From: Dactylonectria macrodidyma
Taxonomy: Eukaryota > Ascomycota > Sordariomycetes > Hypocreales > Nectriaceae
Assembly: GCA_020744425.1 (NCBI GenBank)
Contig: JAGMUV010000031.1
Coordinates: 496,001-560,000 of the forward strand
Length of the DNA: 64,000 nucleotides
Direction of reading: 5' to 3'
Shown: in pieces, positions 1-11,080 of the stretch
Numbering within the stretch: the stretch's first letter is position 1
Layout: every line of letters starts with the position of its first letter
Notes under the pieces: model-generated
What the model was told of the DNA's origin: nothing
The model's input: only the letters and a program-made list of their open reading frames with translations
Databases searched by the model: none
Program-made: the position numbers and the translations under genes

Positions 1-12
1 GTCGTGACGTAC

Positions 13-329
13 CTCGACAAACTGAGGGCCTGGACGCTGATCTCTAGTGTGCCGCCCACGGACTGGGTGGCGGAGAAGCGGCCGTCGGCATAGAAGAAGG
101 TGTTAGGGGTGTAGAGGTCGCGCTCTTCTCGCGTCAAATAGGCATGAATGCGGGTGCGAATGGGCTCGATGTCGATGCTAGAAGTATAGAAGCCGTCCTC
201 CTCAAAGATGTTGACGTCAGCCTGGATCTCGACGTAGTTGGGTGCGTTTTCCCGACTCGGGTCGTCCGTGATGCTGTCCACAAAGTCTCGCAGGTGGATG
301 GTATTCGAGAAGGTCACTTGCCGAGACAT
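13..329 (-). CDS. Partial gene, first exon, divergent to Helitron A
   Basis: I do not recognise this family with certainty. The minus frame opens at 327-329 with MSRQVTFSNTIHL and runs about 105 codons to a good donor (GTACGT, first base at 12), so the rest lies off the left edge. The segment alternates short hydrophobic strands and acidic turns (for example FYADGRFSA followed by GTLEISVQALSLSR), which would fit a small beta-rich or OB-like fold; that is inference. It is transcribed away from the Helitron A transposase gene, whose start is 835 bp to the right, and a 333-bp solo LTR sits between them. The same head-to-head arrangement is seen at Helitron B. It could be Helitron cargo, an accessory protein, or a host gene beside the insertion. 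Confidence 0.55.
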
Positions 330-486
330 GTCGAGCAGAGGTTGAAGGCCGAAGCAATGCATGGAAAGGGGCAAGGAGTCGGGGGGTGCATGAGGGGCTC
401 ATATAAGGGCTTCATCCCAAATTTTTGACACACCGCCTAGGTCGAGCCACCGGGTGTTGTGACGGACGCGGTGTTAGAGGAGAAAA

Positions 487-819
487 TGTTGCATCTAGCA
501 GATGGAAGTGATCATATGTTTGAGAAGCTCTTGCTATTCATCCTATCTAATGAGGGTCTTTGGGTCAGTCTTATAGATGAAGAGACTGATGATGACCTCG
601 GATGATATCGGACAGCCGAGACGGTCCGGATGCTACGGACTATTTGAATTTATCTAGCTATTCACCTGATCAGAGGAAAGGCCGGTCTTGTGATGAGGCT
701 GATGACGAGGCCGATGACGAGGCCGGTGACGAGGCCAGTGGCTATGGACGCCTATGACGAAAGACAGAAAGCTTGACTGTTATCATAACCGTAGAAATCC
801 GATATCCAGATATGTGACA
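487..819 (-). repeat. Solo LTR, family R1, copy i
   Basis: On the minus strand this 333-bp block begins TGTCACATATCTGG and ends GATGCAACA, so it has TG...CA ends. It is flanked by a perfect 5-bp duplication GAAAA (482-486 and 820-824). Three other copies in the window (25637-26139, 40325-40645, 55079-55392) each have a different 5-bp duplication, as expected for retrotransposon insertions reduced to one LTR by recombination. This copy has one extra 12-bp GATGACGAGGCC unit compared with copy ii. No internal retrotransposon body is present. Confidence 0.88.
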
Positions 820-1163
820 GAAAACCTTAATATCTCCGCCAAATCGATTGGCGAGGGCAGAAGACGGCAGACATTGAGACGCCCGGAAGATATCACCATC
901 GATTCAAGGCAATATAGCCTGCCTTTGCGGCCCTGGGTGGAATGGTATCTCCGCTTCTGCCGGAGCAAAGGATCAGGGGAAACCCGGGTTGAGACGTAGA
1001 GGACGGATTCTAGGACTACGCAGGAGCAAGGCCCAGGGTCGGAGGGTCGGGCGGTAGGAGGTCATGGACAAGGTGGTAGGATTATTTATCTGGGGCCCTG
1101 CGTCGTGTTTTGTACAGCGTGGCAGAAATACTAAGGTAGGAGAGCTAGTAAAGGCGATTCATT

Positions 1164-4100
1164 ATGGAGAAGGAGAGTCTAGCCGAGCAGTTCCGCCGAC
1201 GGGATGCGCGCAACCGCGAGAACGTTGCGCTTGCCGGTCTGGGAATCCGTACATCGGCGGACATCTTCGAGGCTGCGCAGCGGCAGTTCCAGGAGGCAGC
1301 TAGGACAGAGAGCAACTCAGTGGCACCGGGACCGGTCGACGCTTCAGGGCTGGCGAGTCTCGGCATCCGGACGTCGGCCGACATTTTAGAGGCGACGCAA
1401 AGAGAGTACGAACAATCGAGGGAGGAGGGTTCTCGCAGGCGGCGGGGTCGGAAACCGAGGGAGTCTGGCAGCGTCGAGAGGCAGCCAAGGAGCCTAGAAG
1501 GCAGACCGGGAAACAACGAGGCTGCAAGGCCGGGAAATAACCAGCTTGCAAGGCCTGGAACATTGTTCCGGTCCGTTCAGATAGACGGAGGCAGCGGGGT
1601 GCCGTTAGCCCCACGACCGGCCAGCGAGGAAGAGGCGCACAATCAGCTGAATACGGCGATGCTCGCGGGATCAGATTCCCGTCCATGGGAGGAAATGCTG
1701 GAGGCTGGGCGAAGGTCTCTGGTCGCAGATCTAGGGCTTCGGACGGTGGCTGATATTTCCGAGGAGTCGAGAAACGACAATATTTGGCAATGGAAACGGA
1801 CGAGGACAGTGGAGTCGTTCGGCCAAGTCGCCGGCGAGGCCGAGGATGCGGCGGAGGACGGTGCTCCTCCTGCGGGGCCGAGTACGCAGCCGGGAAGGAA
1901 GAGAGCGGGTTCTGGCCGCACTGATCAGCCAGCACCGAAGCGCAAGAGGGCCGCGGTCCGCCGAGAGAGGGACGAGGAAGAACAGGCGGGGGACCTCGGC
2001 TGCGTCTTAGAGGCGCTCGATGAAGAGTTTGCGGAGAAGGAACGACTCTCACACGGACAGGAATGGTGTGCGCCTGTGCCTCACGAGAGGAAGGTGAAGA
2101 CGGTCCAGGAATTTTACAAGGCGTTTCATGAGACGAGGACGTTACCGATCCTCACCTGCATGTTCTGCTACCGTAAGTACAGCAGGGCAGAGTTGGAAGA
2201 TGTTGAGTGGGACAGGTGGATGGCAAGTCCTGTCGAGAAGCGCGATGGATCACCCTTCAAGTGCCTCCGGTGCTTCCCTGTGGGGGGGAAGATTCGTGGG
2301 TGTGCGGATTGCGTGAGACAACTGAAGAGAGGCGCCTTGTCTCCGGCCGCACAGCTGCACACCAAGCTAGGATGCGAGCACATGTTTCCCGATGAGCTGA
2401 AGGGCCTCACGCCGGTGGAGGAGAAGCTCATCGCGCTGAACTCGTGTTACGGCTTCATCACCAAGTACAGCATCCCAGAGGGGCACCGGCAGAATGTGAG
2501 ATATCCGAGGCATGTCAAGGGGCACATCACGGTATTCCCCAACAACGTGCAGGAGCTAGCGACAAGGGTGCTTCCGCATCCGCTCCTGAAGGTTATGGAT
2601 GACATTCACGTGTCGTGGCAGGGGCCGGAGAGGCCGGCGCCGAGCGATCTCTCGGCACTGCTCTCGGTGCGGCGCCGAGTTGTGGAAAGGGCCCTAGTGT
2701 GGCTGAAGAGGCACAATCCTTTGTATGTCGACATCGACATTGATACGGCGGAACTGGATAGCTGGAATGCACCGTCGCACGGTGTGCCATACCAAGTCTA
2801 TGAGCGTTTGGAACGGGACGAGCCGTCGGCGTGGGAGAAGGCACGAACGGCACAAGTCGTGCCACCCACAGAGCGCGGCTTGGAGGATGAGGGAAGCGTA
2901 GATATTCGAGAAGTGCTGGCAACGCTGGGCCACGGGTTCGATGCAGGCATCGGGGGGGACGCGGCGGGGAAATCAGTGGATGCCGATTGTGAAGCCGGAG
3001 ACGAGAACGTCGATAGTGCTACCGCCGCTGCCGGCCCGGTCCACGAGATCAGCTCGTCCGGGATGTTCGCCCTCGATGGGCGACCGGATATCGCGGACGC
3101 GGAGAAGTTGCGGTATGTCTACGATGCTCTGCGCCATGATGATGCCCGTTACGAAATACGGGCTGGGATGTGGGCGGGATCGGCCGAGGTGCGACATGGA
3201 GACACGCGTGAACCCTATATTCTCGTGTCCAGGGGGGAGGACTTTGCCGATCCCTTCGACGCACCGTTCTTTGCAAAGACGTTCCCGACTCTGTTTCCTA
3301 TCGGTAGAGGGGGCCCACGCCAGGCCGAGGAGAGCCTCACGGACGTGGGCGGTGAGGTGGATGGAAGCGTCGAAGCGGAGGCCAGGGCGCGGAGTCTCGT
3401 CTCGTCGCGAAATATGACCCTAGAGACGTGGGCCAAAGTGGTGCTCCAGCGCCACGGCGGCCGGTTCGCGACACATCACGTCTTCGCCTTTCTCGTCTTC
3501 AACATGGGAGTGAGGTCGAGAAATCGTCGCGTCAGCATGCTCAGCGTGACGAGGAAGAACTTCCCGGAGGTGGAGCGCATTGTAGGCTCGCTGAGCGCGG
3601 AGAGGTTGGAGGCGGCCAAAGTCGAGCTGGAGACGACCAGGAAGACGGGTGACGAGGCCGTTGGCCAGTTATTGAGGAGCCTGTCGCTGTACGGGTTCCG
3701 CCAGCCAATGTCGAGGGAGAGCCGGCTGAGCATGCGGCGGAAGATCAAGTCGCTCATTATACGGGAAGGCATACCCGCGATATGGTTCACGCTGAACCCG
3801 AACGACATCACAAACCCGGTCAAGCTCAGGCTTGCTGCATATCGGACGCGGGATCCGGACGAAGCCGAGGCCTTTCTAACGAGCCTCGACCTAGCATATA
3901 AGCGAGCACGGCTGGCGGTCTCGGATCCCCTCAGCTCAGCAGTCTTCTTCCACCGGGAGATGTCCATGTTCTTCGAACACTACGTGAAGGTGGGAGTGGA
4001 TTCTGTGTTTGGGCGGATCAGCAGGTACTTTGGGGCTGTGGAGACTAACGAGCGCGGGGCGCTCCACGTCCACGGATTGCTCTGGCTCCAGGGAAACATG

Positions 4101-7100
4101 CACCTCAGCTCCATACTCGGAGATGTCGCGGGGGAGGATCAAGCGGAGTACCGGGAGAGAGTCATCCGTTACATCGACAGCGTCTTCGAGGAGGTTGGTT
4201 CCCCGCGCGCAAGAGCGACTCAGGAACGCATTATCTAACATGAGAGTCGATAAATGTAGGATCTCGACCAGGAGGCTTCCTCGGTGGTGCAGGCGGAGAG
4301 GTCCGTGACGTCGGACATATCGTCGCTGCTGCGGAACAGCCAGCAGTTCGCCTCCTCGTTCGACGAGGAAAGCAACTTTTGCGCAGGCGCTACCCAGATC
4401 CACACCCACAGCCCTACGTGCGTGAAATACTCCATCAAGGGACAGCGCAAGAATCGAGATCCGTGCCGGTTCAAGGCGCCGTGGAGATTAGTGGAGAGGA
4501 CGGCGTTCACTGAAAGCGGAGTGTTGCAGATCCGGCGAAGTCACAGCATGGTGAACCGGTGGAACAAGGCCATGGCGGTAGGATTGCGACACAACCACGA
4601 CATCTCCTTCATCGCGACTCAGTGCAAGACCATGGCCATCGTGTTCTACGTGACCAACTATGCAACCAAGGTCGAGGATCCGGTGTGGAAAAGGGTGGCC
4701 GCAGCGGCAGAACTGCTCCCCGTCCTGAACGAGTCGGTCACCGAGAGCCAGACGGAGGAGGCGAAGCGAGACCAGAACAGAACGCGCCAGTTCCTGATGA
4801 GAGTCGCGAATCGCATCTTCACAGACCGGCCGCTGTCGCAGGTCGAAGTCGTCGCTCATTTGCTAGGGTATCCTACTGAGTTTGCGAGCAACCATGGCTG
4901 GACCTTCCTTAATGCATCTTCCCTTTACTGGCACATCTTCCGACGGTGGCGGCACCTGCGACGCCAGAGCGGCATGGAGATGGCGGACGAGCAGGTCGAG
5001 GAGACGGTACTCCTAGAAGAGGCCGGACAAAGGATCTCTTTCCTGCAAGCATACCCGCACCGCGGCGGACTACTGCAGGGACTGTCGCTGTACGACTACA
5101 TGTCCGTAGTCAAGCTGAAGCGGAGGAGCAACGGAGCAGGAGTCTGGGGGGAGGTGCAATTCGACAGCTCGTGGCCCCTCTCGCAGACGTGGGTGCAAGC
5201 GCTGCGAAAGCCCGGCGAGCACGCTGTCGTCTGTTTCGATGGTTACCTGAGTACGGACTTTAGCGACGAAGGCGAGGTCTACCATAAGAGGTACGTAGCG
5301 AGCACGCGAATAGCTTGACATGTCTGCCCAAAAGCTGACGTTGCTATGGTAGGGCGGCAGTCCAGCATCTCGCAATATTCGTGCCGTGGGAATTGTTCTC
5401 GTCCGAGACATCAGGCGATATCAACACCATCTGGGAAAGACAGAAACAGGCGCTGCCCCGGAGGATGTCCTTCCTCGCAGATAACATCCAACTCCTTCAC
5501 CGGTCGGCTGAAGACGCGAAACGCGATGCGAAGCAGTGGGCCGCCCAATCCGGGGACGGCGATCCCGCCTCCGAGGCGATCGGCCCGGATATGGGCGACG
5601 GTGATGAGGGACCGGGTCGGGCGTTCCGGTCGGACGGCGTCGCCAACGCAATCCGCCTCATCGACGTCTTGAGGACGACGATGGGAGCCAACCAGGTCAC
5701 GGCCGGCTCGAAGGAGATCTCGAGAATGATACGGCAGTTGAGTCGATTCCACCAAGTGGCCTTGCGTTCAATGGACGAGCCGTGCCGTGCGATATTTAAC
5801 GAGCAGGGGCTGGACGCCCAAGAAGGACCGTTTCTGGGGGCAGATGTACCAGGACAGGGGTTGATCAGGTCCATCAAGTCGCAGCAAAGGAATGTGTCGA
5901 AAGAGAGAGAAAGGATGATCCAGGGAATACAAGGCCGGCCTGACGACGACACCATAGGTCACGGTTCAGCTGTGGACTGTGAGCCGAACGGGTTCGGCGA
6001 GCAGGGCGAGGGTCTCACAAGTGCCGATCCGGGGGCCTCAGTCCGGGGCACAGGTCCTTCGACGAGCATCCACTTCGGCCCGTCGACGTCGTTTTCCGAG
6101 GCAGGGAGGCAACTGGCTGAGGCGTTCACGCTCAACGAGAGACAGAGCATCGCCTTCCGACTGATATGCCGCCAACTCGACCGGGTACGTCGCGATGAAC
6201 AAGGGACATCTCAGCTCTGCCAATTCGTCGGCGGCGAGGGCGGCACGGGGAAATCACGAGTCATTGGTGCCGTCGCCGAGCTGTTCGCGAGCAGGGGGAT
6301 GTCGCACCGTCTGTTGCTAACGGCGACGTCGGGAACGGCCGCCGCGAGCATTGACGGGATCACCATCCACTCCGCATGCGGGTTCTCCAAAGATACGGCG
6401 GCGCGGTCTCGCCGAGTAGAGCCGGACGGCTTTGCAGCGCCCAGCTCTTCTGGTCTCCGTATCGATGGGCAGACCACGGCCGAGTGGCAGGAGAAGTGGT
6501 TGCTGATCATAGACGAGGTAAGCATGTTGGGGGCGAGGACACTGTACACCGTAAACGAACGGCTCTGCCAGCTCCGAGGATCTGCCCGCGACTTCGGTGG
6601 GATCCCCACCGTCCTCTTCTGCGGAGACTTTCACCAGTTCCGTCCCGTGCAGGAGAGATCGATCCTGCTCCCGAGCACGGCCATCGCCTGGGACGAAGAA
6701 CGATCGTTCACAGCTGAGCAGAGGTACCAGCACGACAGGGCACACGCGCTATGGAACAAGTTCACGACGGTGGTCATGCTAAACGAACAAGTCCGCGCCG
6801 CCGGCGATCCACAACTGCAGCGGCTGCTGACGCGAGTGCGCCAGGGCGTGCAAGACCAGTCAGACCTGGAGTTACTGAATAGCACCTGCTACCGGGAGGA
6901 CAGGCAGATCCCATGGGAGTCGGGCATCACGGTGGTGACGCCGCTGAACAGAAACCGCTGGAACCTGAACATCGAGGCGTCCCTCTGTTTCCAGAAGGAG
7001 CGGAGGGCGCCGCTGCGCATCTTCATCTCCGAGCACAGATGGAAGGACGGGGAGCCGAGTGAGGAGGAAGCCGTCATGATCCTCAACCAGGGAGACGACA

Positions 7101-7753
7101 GCGCCATCCCGGTACCTGCCGTCCTCATGTTCGTTCCGGGTATGCCCGTCGTCGTGAACCAGAACACCCACCAAGGACTGAAGCTGGTCAACGGAGCAAG
7201 CTACGCGGCGCTAGACGTCATCCTCGACAAGGCGCACCCGGGCTATCACGTCGACGCCGATATCATCCTCCACTTTGGCCCTCCGGCGGGGATCGTGCTC
7301 GCGTCGGAGACGACGAGAGACCTCCGCTTCGTCGGTATGCCGCCCGGCACGATCCTCCTGACGCCTATCAGCATCAAAATAGAGTGCCAGAGGAAGCGGC
7401 CGTGGCAGAAGAACAACGTCAGTAGGCGGGGGCTGCCATGCGCCGCGGCTTTCGCATGTACGGACTACAAAGTCCAAAGCAAAACGTTAGATCGGGTTGC
7501 CCTCGAACTGCGCGGAACCAGGACGACGAGCATCGACGGTCAGGTGGTCCCGACACAATGCGACCCGTACAGTCTGTACGTGCAGCTGTCACGATGCAAG
7601 TCGCTGGACGGCATCATGCTCCTGTCAAAGGCGCGAGAGAGGGACTTCGTAGGCAACAAGGTGCCCGACAACATGGTTGCAGCGGAGTGGAGGCTGGAAC
7701 GGTTGAGCGACGCAACGATCAGAAAAGCCGAGCTGTGGGACTGGTCAGGATAA
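1164..7753 (+). CDS. Helitron A RepHel transposase, three exons
   Basis: Rolling-circle transposase/helicase of a Helitron, 2,153 residues after splicing. Exons are 1164-4193, 4260-5290 and 5353-7753; the introns are GT-AG, 66 and 62 bp, and both keep the frame. The N terminus carries three LGIRTSADI-like motifs and basic low-complexity sequence. Residues ~330-410 hold a cysteine cluster (CxxC, CxxC, CxxC, then GCEH), probably zinc-binding (resembling DUF6570). A Helitron_like_N region leads to the HUH nickase motif HVHG (H967, H969) and the two-tyrosine motif YVTNY (Y1140, Y1144). The C-terminal half is a Pif1-type superfamily 1 helicase: Walker A GGEGGTGKS (K~1654), Walker B IIDEVSML (D~1741), GDFHQFRPV, and a C-terminal YVQLSRCKSLDGI motif. 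No frame defects were seen, so it may be active. GC content is visibly higher than in Helitron B. Confidence 0.93.
4194..4259 (+). other. Intron 1 of Helitron A
   Basis: GTTGGT...TGTAG, 66 bp, phase 0. It is placed by aligning the flanking protein (YIDSVFEE | DLDQEA) to Helitron C, which reads through this point without an intron. Helitron B has an intron of identical length at the same place. Confidence 0.85.
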
Positions 7754-7827
7754 GAACTGATCAAGAAGTCAGACAATAAGTGTTAGTAAGATGTAGATGA
7801 AGGGGACCATAAGGTGAAAATGCATTT
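7754..7827. other. 3' flank of Helitron A
   Basis: A short AT-rich stretch after the stop codon. I looked for the expected Helitron 3' end (short hairpin followed by CTRR) and could not fix one with confidence. Confidence 0.4.
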
Positions 7828-8260
7828 ACAGATTAAAGCTGATGTTCAGGATGTGGTTCATGATCGTTTTCGATTTCGATGTTTTCTAACGCTTTCAGGG
7901 CGTTATCACAGAGCTTAGAAGAGATAACACGTGCTTGCCGCCTGGTACGATTAGTCATCTTATCTCTTTCGTTGATGTTATAAAATACTACGTCACCCCA
8001 TGCACATTAGAGCGGCGATGGAGTGCATGGGGTAGCCTCAGCTGAAGGCGACAGAGCTGACATGAGAATTGCACTGACTACGACATTCCAGGCAGTTCTT
8101 AGTATTCCCAGCAGATTTCCGTTTACTAACGAAGTCACCAGCCGGTTTCTTCTTACCGCAGCGGGCATAGACAATAGACACTAAGTCATCTTAAAGCCCT
8201 TAAGGAGTAGACTTCGGATGCATTACTTAATGACGCAAGATATGAAGATGCGTTGCATAA
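7828..8260 (-). pseudogene. Helitron lineage II deletion derivative, copy 1
   Basis: Read on the minus strand this holds a zinc-cluster segment (ARCGKKKPAGDF...NCLECRSQC) followed almost directly by a tail beginning SPSAEATPCTPSP, CAWGDVVFYNINERDK, and a final basic/acidic stretch ending in a stop near 7828. The zinc part is clearly related to the N terminus of the Helitron fragment at 23797-25093 (CRNCKQAKPAGQF...NCLDCR). The tail recurs after the Pif1-like fragment at 12838-12925. Most of the element is therefore missing, as in an internally deleted non-autonomous copy. One codon in the tail is TAA where the other copy has CAA, and there is a frameshift between the zinc part and the tail. 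Confidence 0.6.
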
Positions 8261-8640
8261 ACGAAGTGTTAGACGGACCGATAAGGAAAGCTAGTTATGC
8301 ATAGGGCCGGATTGATATAGTATTTCCTTTTAAACTTAGAAAGAGACTTTAAACCTAGTCCACCCTTAACAACTAGACAGACCTCAATAACCTAGATAAC
8401 CCTTAACGCCTAGATCGATGGCTTATAATAGCATTATCAGTTTAAGGGTGTCTAGATCAGCGGGATCATTAGGGATAAATAGCTAGCTTCCTTCCCCCCT
8501 AGACAGAGAGAAAAGATAAGATCTTCTATCATCACTAAGCTATCTTAACCACTCCTTCCTGTCTGATACGAAGTTTCTATGCCAAGCGAAATTCCAAGTA
8601 AACAAGCCAGGGGGACTGCTAGCTAGCAAGCTAGGCCCAC
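8261..8640. other. AT-rich intergenic stretch
   Basis: No coding frame or recognisable repeat. It contains several CTAG/TAGATC-rich segments but nothing I can name. Confidence 0.4.
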
Positions 8641-8644
8641 TTTT

Positions 8645-8797
8645 TATGACCCGTCGTCCAGTTGCGGTACGTTTTGTAGCCATCCATACAAAATTTAAAC
8701 CAATCAGAGACCGAGAAACTTATTAATCCCTGTCTGCACCAAACCCTCATTATTGGGAAAACTTATGGATTAATGTAGAGTCAGCCTTCGGCTGAAT
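8645..8797 (-). repeat. CAGCCGAAGGCTG repeat family, copy 1
   Basis: On the minus strand it starts TTCAGCCGAAGGCTG, a near-perfect small palindrome, and runs about 150 bp to AAAAAGTGGGCC. Related copies lie at 10621-10854 and 11680-11835 on the plus strand. No coding capacity. It behaves like a MITE or the end fragment of a DNA transposon; the superfamily is unknown. Confidence 0.65.
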
Positions 8798-8936
8798 GAA
8801 ACGCAAGGCGCCGCGAGAAAAAGATTGACAGCACGAGGGGTTTGGTCAGGTGCTGAAGCACGGGGTTTTAAGGGCGAAACTTTTGATTGGAGGAGTCAGG
8901 TGATTTTGAGGCCCGGAAAAAGATGGCGGCATAAAA

Positions 8937-8980
8937 CCTTTCGTCACTTCGTTCCTCAAGGCACTTCGTTCCTCAAGGCA
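8937..8980 (+). repeat. TTCGTTCCTCAAGGCA leader motif
   Basis: AACCTTTCGTCACTTCGTTCC is followed by CTCAAGGCA, and the block ACTTCGTTCCTCAAGGCA is then repeated at once. The motif recurs near 26443 (+) and, on the minus strand, near 25370, 39530, 54490 and 62240, usually a few hundred bases ahead of an element-encoded reading frame. It is probably a shared 5' leader or element terminus. Confidence 0.5.
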
Positions 8981-9186
8981 TGTCGTTGCTCTTGTCGTTT
9001 GCATTTTGCGAGATGCCTGCTTCTGCTTGAGTTAGGTGAAATCTATTATATTAGATCGGATTTTTAATATATAACATATACATAGGAAATAGTAGATTGA
9101 TTTTTCTTAAAATCTCATTATTGATCTCCTTTATACCTTTTGGAATACCTGGTAGCCACTTGGCGGAGATTTTTAGTTTTTGGTGG

Positions 9187-9741
9187 ATGTCTGGTGCTGC
9201 GAACCCCGCTTCAGACGTCATCATCATCATGGAACGCGAACCGGACGTTCCGGGCGGGGGACATCATCGTCCCCTGCGTAAAAGAGCCAGAACGACTAGG
9301 GCAATGGAATCGGAACAACAAGAACGTGATAGGGAATGGGAGGAGGAGCAGATGGCACAAGAGTTATCCTAAGTCTGTAAGCAGCTTACCCAGGTTTGCA
9401 GCGAGCTGGAACAAACCCGGCTACAGTTAGATATCATGAACAATGCTCATGCAGCACGATCGCCTAGCCAGATATATTCAGATGCTGCCAGCATGACATC
9501 TGTTAGTATTGCCACTCTAATTCCATCCACGGTTCGATCGGCAACCGCGGAACCGGTGTTCTGCACAGCAGACACATCCAGGGTGTCCGAGGATCATATC
9601 AGAGATACTACACCAGCAGCGCTTCACAGGGCCATTGAACAGGAAATGCGAACGTCTAGCGACCAACCTAGTTGGCGATGCGTCGCAGTGACCAGAGACC
9701 AGAGATGGACGAAATACCAACCGCCTGAGGGTCATCGGTAG
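9187..9741 (+). pseudogene. Gag-like or coiled-coil ORF with one stop
   Basis: One frame runs from MSGAANPASDV (9187; a second ATG at 9229 begins MEREPDVPGG) through a basic RKRAR segment and a strongly charged heptad-like helix (MESEQQERDREWEEE) to a stop at 9370-9372. The same frame continues without further stops to 9739, still coiled-coil-like (QLTQVCSELEQTRLQLD) and then Ser/Thr-rich. A truncated copy of the first part lies on the minus strand at 39251-39370. I do not recognise a catalytic domain. A structural (gag-like) or DNA-binding protein of a transposon is the best guess. Confidence 0.5.
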
Positions 9742-9799
9742 GAACGAGGAAGAACTGAAGGGATCAAGGCGATCATCGAGGCCAAGAACATTGTGGCTA

Positions 9800-9905
9800 A
9801 CAGACAGACCGTCTGACAGACCGACAAACCAGCCATTCTCGTCAGACCAACAGACCGGACAGACCGGTCGGTCTGAGGTGGTCTGGATCGGTCTGGGTTG
9901 GCCTA
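9800..9905. repeat. CAGACC/GGTCTG cluster
   Basis: About 100 bp with many copies of CAGACC and its complement GGTCTG, for example ACAGACCGGACAGACCGGTC followed by GGTCTGAGG, able to fold into alternative hairpins. No coding sense. Confidence 0.6.
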
Positions 9906-10084
9906 AGCGGGCTACTGTTTCAGTGCCCCCCATTGGTCTACTACGCCCTTAGGAAGACGGGGAAGGTCTGTTTGCTTAACCTGGTGCGTCTGTACTTGCC
10001 AGAAAACTATTGTAAAAATTCGCGTCGTGCTCCGTACGTGCGCATCCATACCTGCATTATGATATCTTCTAGCAGGACTTCGAG

Positions 10085-10400
10085 CCCCGTGCTGTCTATA
10101 CTGCAGTCTCTTGATCCCTGTCTTAATTATTGACCCTCACCCTATTGGCTAGGTCTCTTAGGTCTGCATTAAGCTCTTTAAATCGTGCTACTCAAAATGG
10201 TGCCTGCTCTTCAAAGCCCGCTGCATAGGTCTTATTGGCTACGCAAAACAAAAGTAACACACACACGCGCCTTATTGGCCAAGTCTCTTCATCCACCCAC
10301 CCAGAGCCGACCACTTAAAACCGCGCCCTCTTAACACGTGCAGCAACCCCTAGTAAAACAGGCTCTAGTTTTGCAAGCTTCGTACCGAAAGGCTACTCAT
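10085..10400 (+). repeat. Dispersed 310-bp repeat, copy 1
   Basis: Matches the reverse complement of 26540-26850 over its whole length (roughly 85 percent by eye). It contains three ATTGG (inverted CCAAT) boxes in TATTGGCTAGGTC / TATTGGCTACGC / TATTGGCCAAGTC contexts. It looks like a promoter or LTR segment, but no TG...CA ends with duplications were found. Confidence 0.6.
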
Positions 10401-10505
10401 CACCCCTAGAGTGTGCCGATTGAATTTTGGGTTTTGGAACAGTTTGAGTTACAGTCAACCGTAGCTAGTATAGTTCTTCACATCATTCGCCATCTCGTCT
10501 CCAGC

Positions 10506-10620
10506 CAGTGTTGCTAATAATATGGCAATAAAGTAGTATATTGCAATATAACCCATATGATATAGACTTTCTCATATTGTGACAATATGATATGAAGATT
10601 TTGATATTGTGACAATATAA
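10506..10620 (+). repeat. hAT-like MITE end, CAGTGTTGC
   Basis: Starts CAGTGTTGCTAATAATATGG and continues as CAATAT-rich sequence for 115 bp until it is cut by the CAGCCGAAGGCTG repeat. The same terminus (CAGTGTTGCTAATAATAT, reverse complement) ends the 111-bp element at 17121-17231. CAGTG-type ends are typical of hAT elements; no transposase is attached. Confidence 0.5.
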
Positions 10621-10854
10621 TTCAGCCGAAGGCTGTCTTTACATTAAGTCTTTGGTACAGACAGGTCAAAAAGTTTCTCCAGCTCTAATTGGTCCAAATG
10701 GCCGCAAATCGTTCAACGATTGGACGTCTGCTGTTTTAAAGTGGGCCCCAGTTTTATGGGGCTCAAAAAGTTTCTCGGGCCTTTATTGGCCCAAATTTGT
10801 ATGGACCTTGCAAAACGTTGCGCAACTGGTTGGCGGCCTTAGAAAGGTGGGTAG
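10621..10854 (+). repeat. CAGCCGAAGGCTG repeat family, copy 2
   Basis: Starts TTCAGCCGAAGGCTG and shares GGTCCAAATGGCCGCAAA-like segments with the copies at 8645 and 11680. It contains an internal partial duplication (AAAAGTTTCTC occurs twice) and is interrupted at its right end by the solo LTR at 10855. Confidence 0.55.
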
Positions 10855-11075
10855 TGTTAGAATAGATCGTGCGCACAGTCATGCACATGATCAGGTGACC
10901 TCGGCCGCGCGAGTGGCTACCGAGGGCACGCCGAGCACAGCCCGAATAGGAAGGCGGTCAATGCCTCATATAATACCCCTTACTGCTGCGGGGTCAGCCT
11001 AGATGACGATATGCACAATACACACATGTGGGCTCTCAATGACTAAGGTGCTATGCATGCTGCCTAATTCCAACA
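10855..11075 (+). repeat. Solo LTR, 221 bp, different family
   Basis: Begins TGTTAGAATAG and ends CTAATTCCAACA, so the ends form the short inverted repeat TGTTRGAAT. It is flanked by the perfect 5-bp duplication GGTAG (10850-10854 and 11076-11080). A TATA-like CATATAATACCCC lies at about 10976. These ends resemble Ty1/Copia-type LTRs; the internal region is gone. It differs from the R1 family and from the LTRs of the intact Copia at 48095. Confidence 0.85.
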
Positions 11076-11080
11076 GGTAG

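Noticed and set aside
1164..7800. Helitron termini (5' TC, 3' hairpin plus CTRR) for A, B and C
   Set aside because: I searched the flanks by eye and found no end I could defend. Short motifs such as TC and CTAG are too common without multi-copy alignment.
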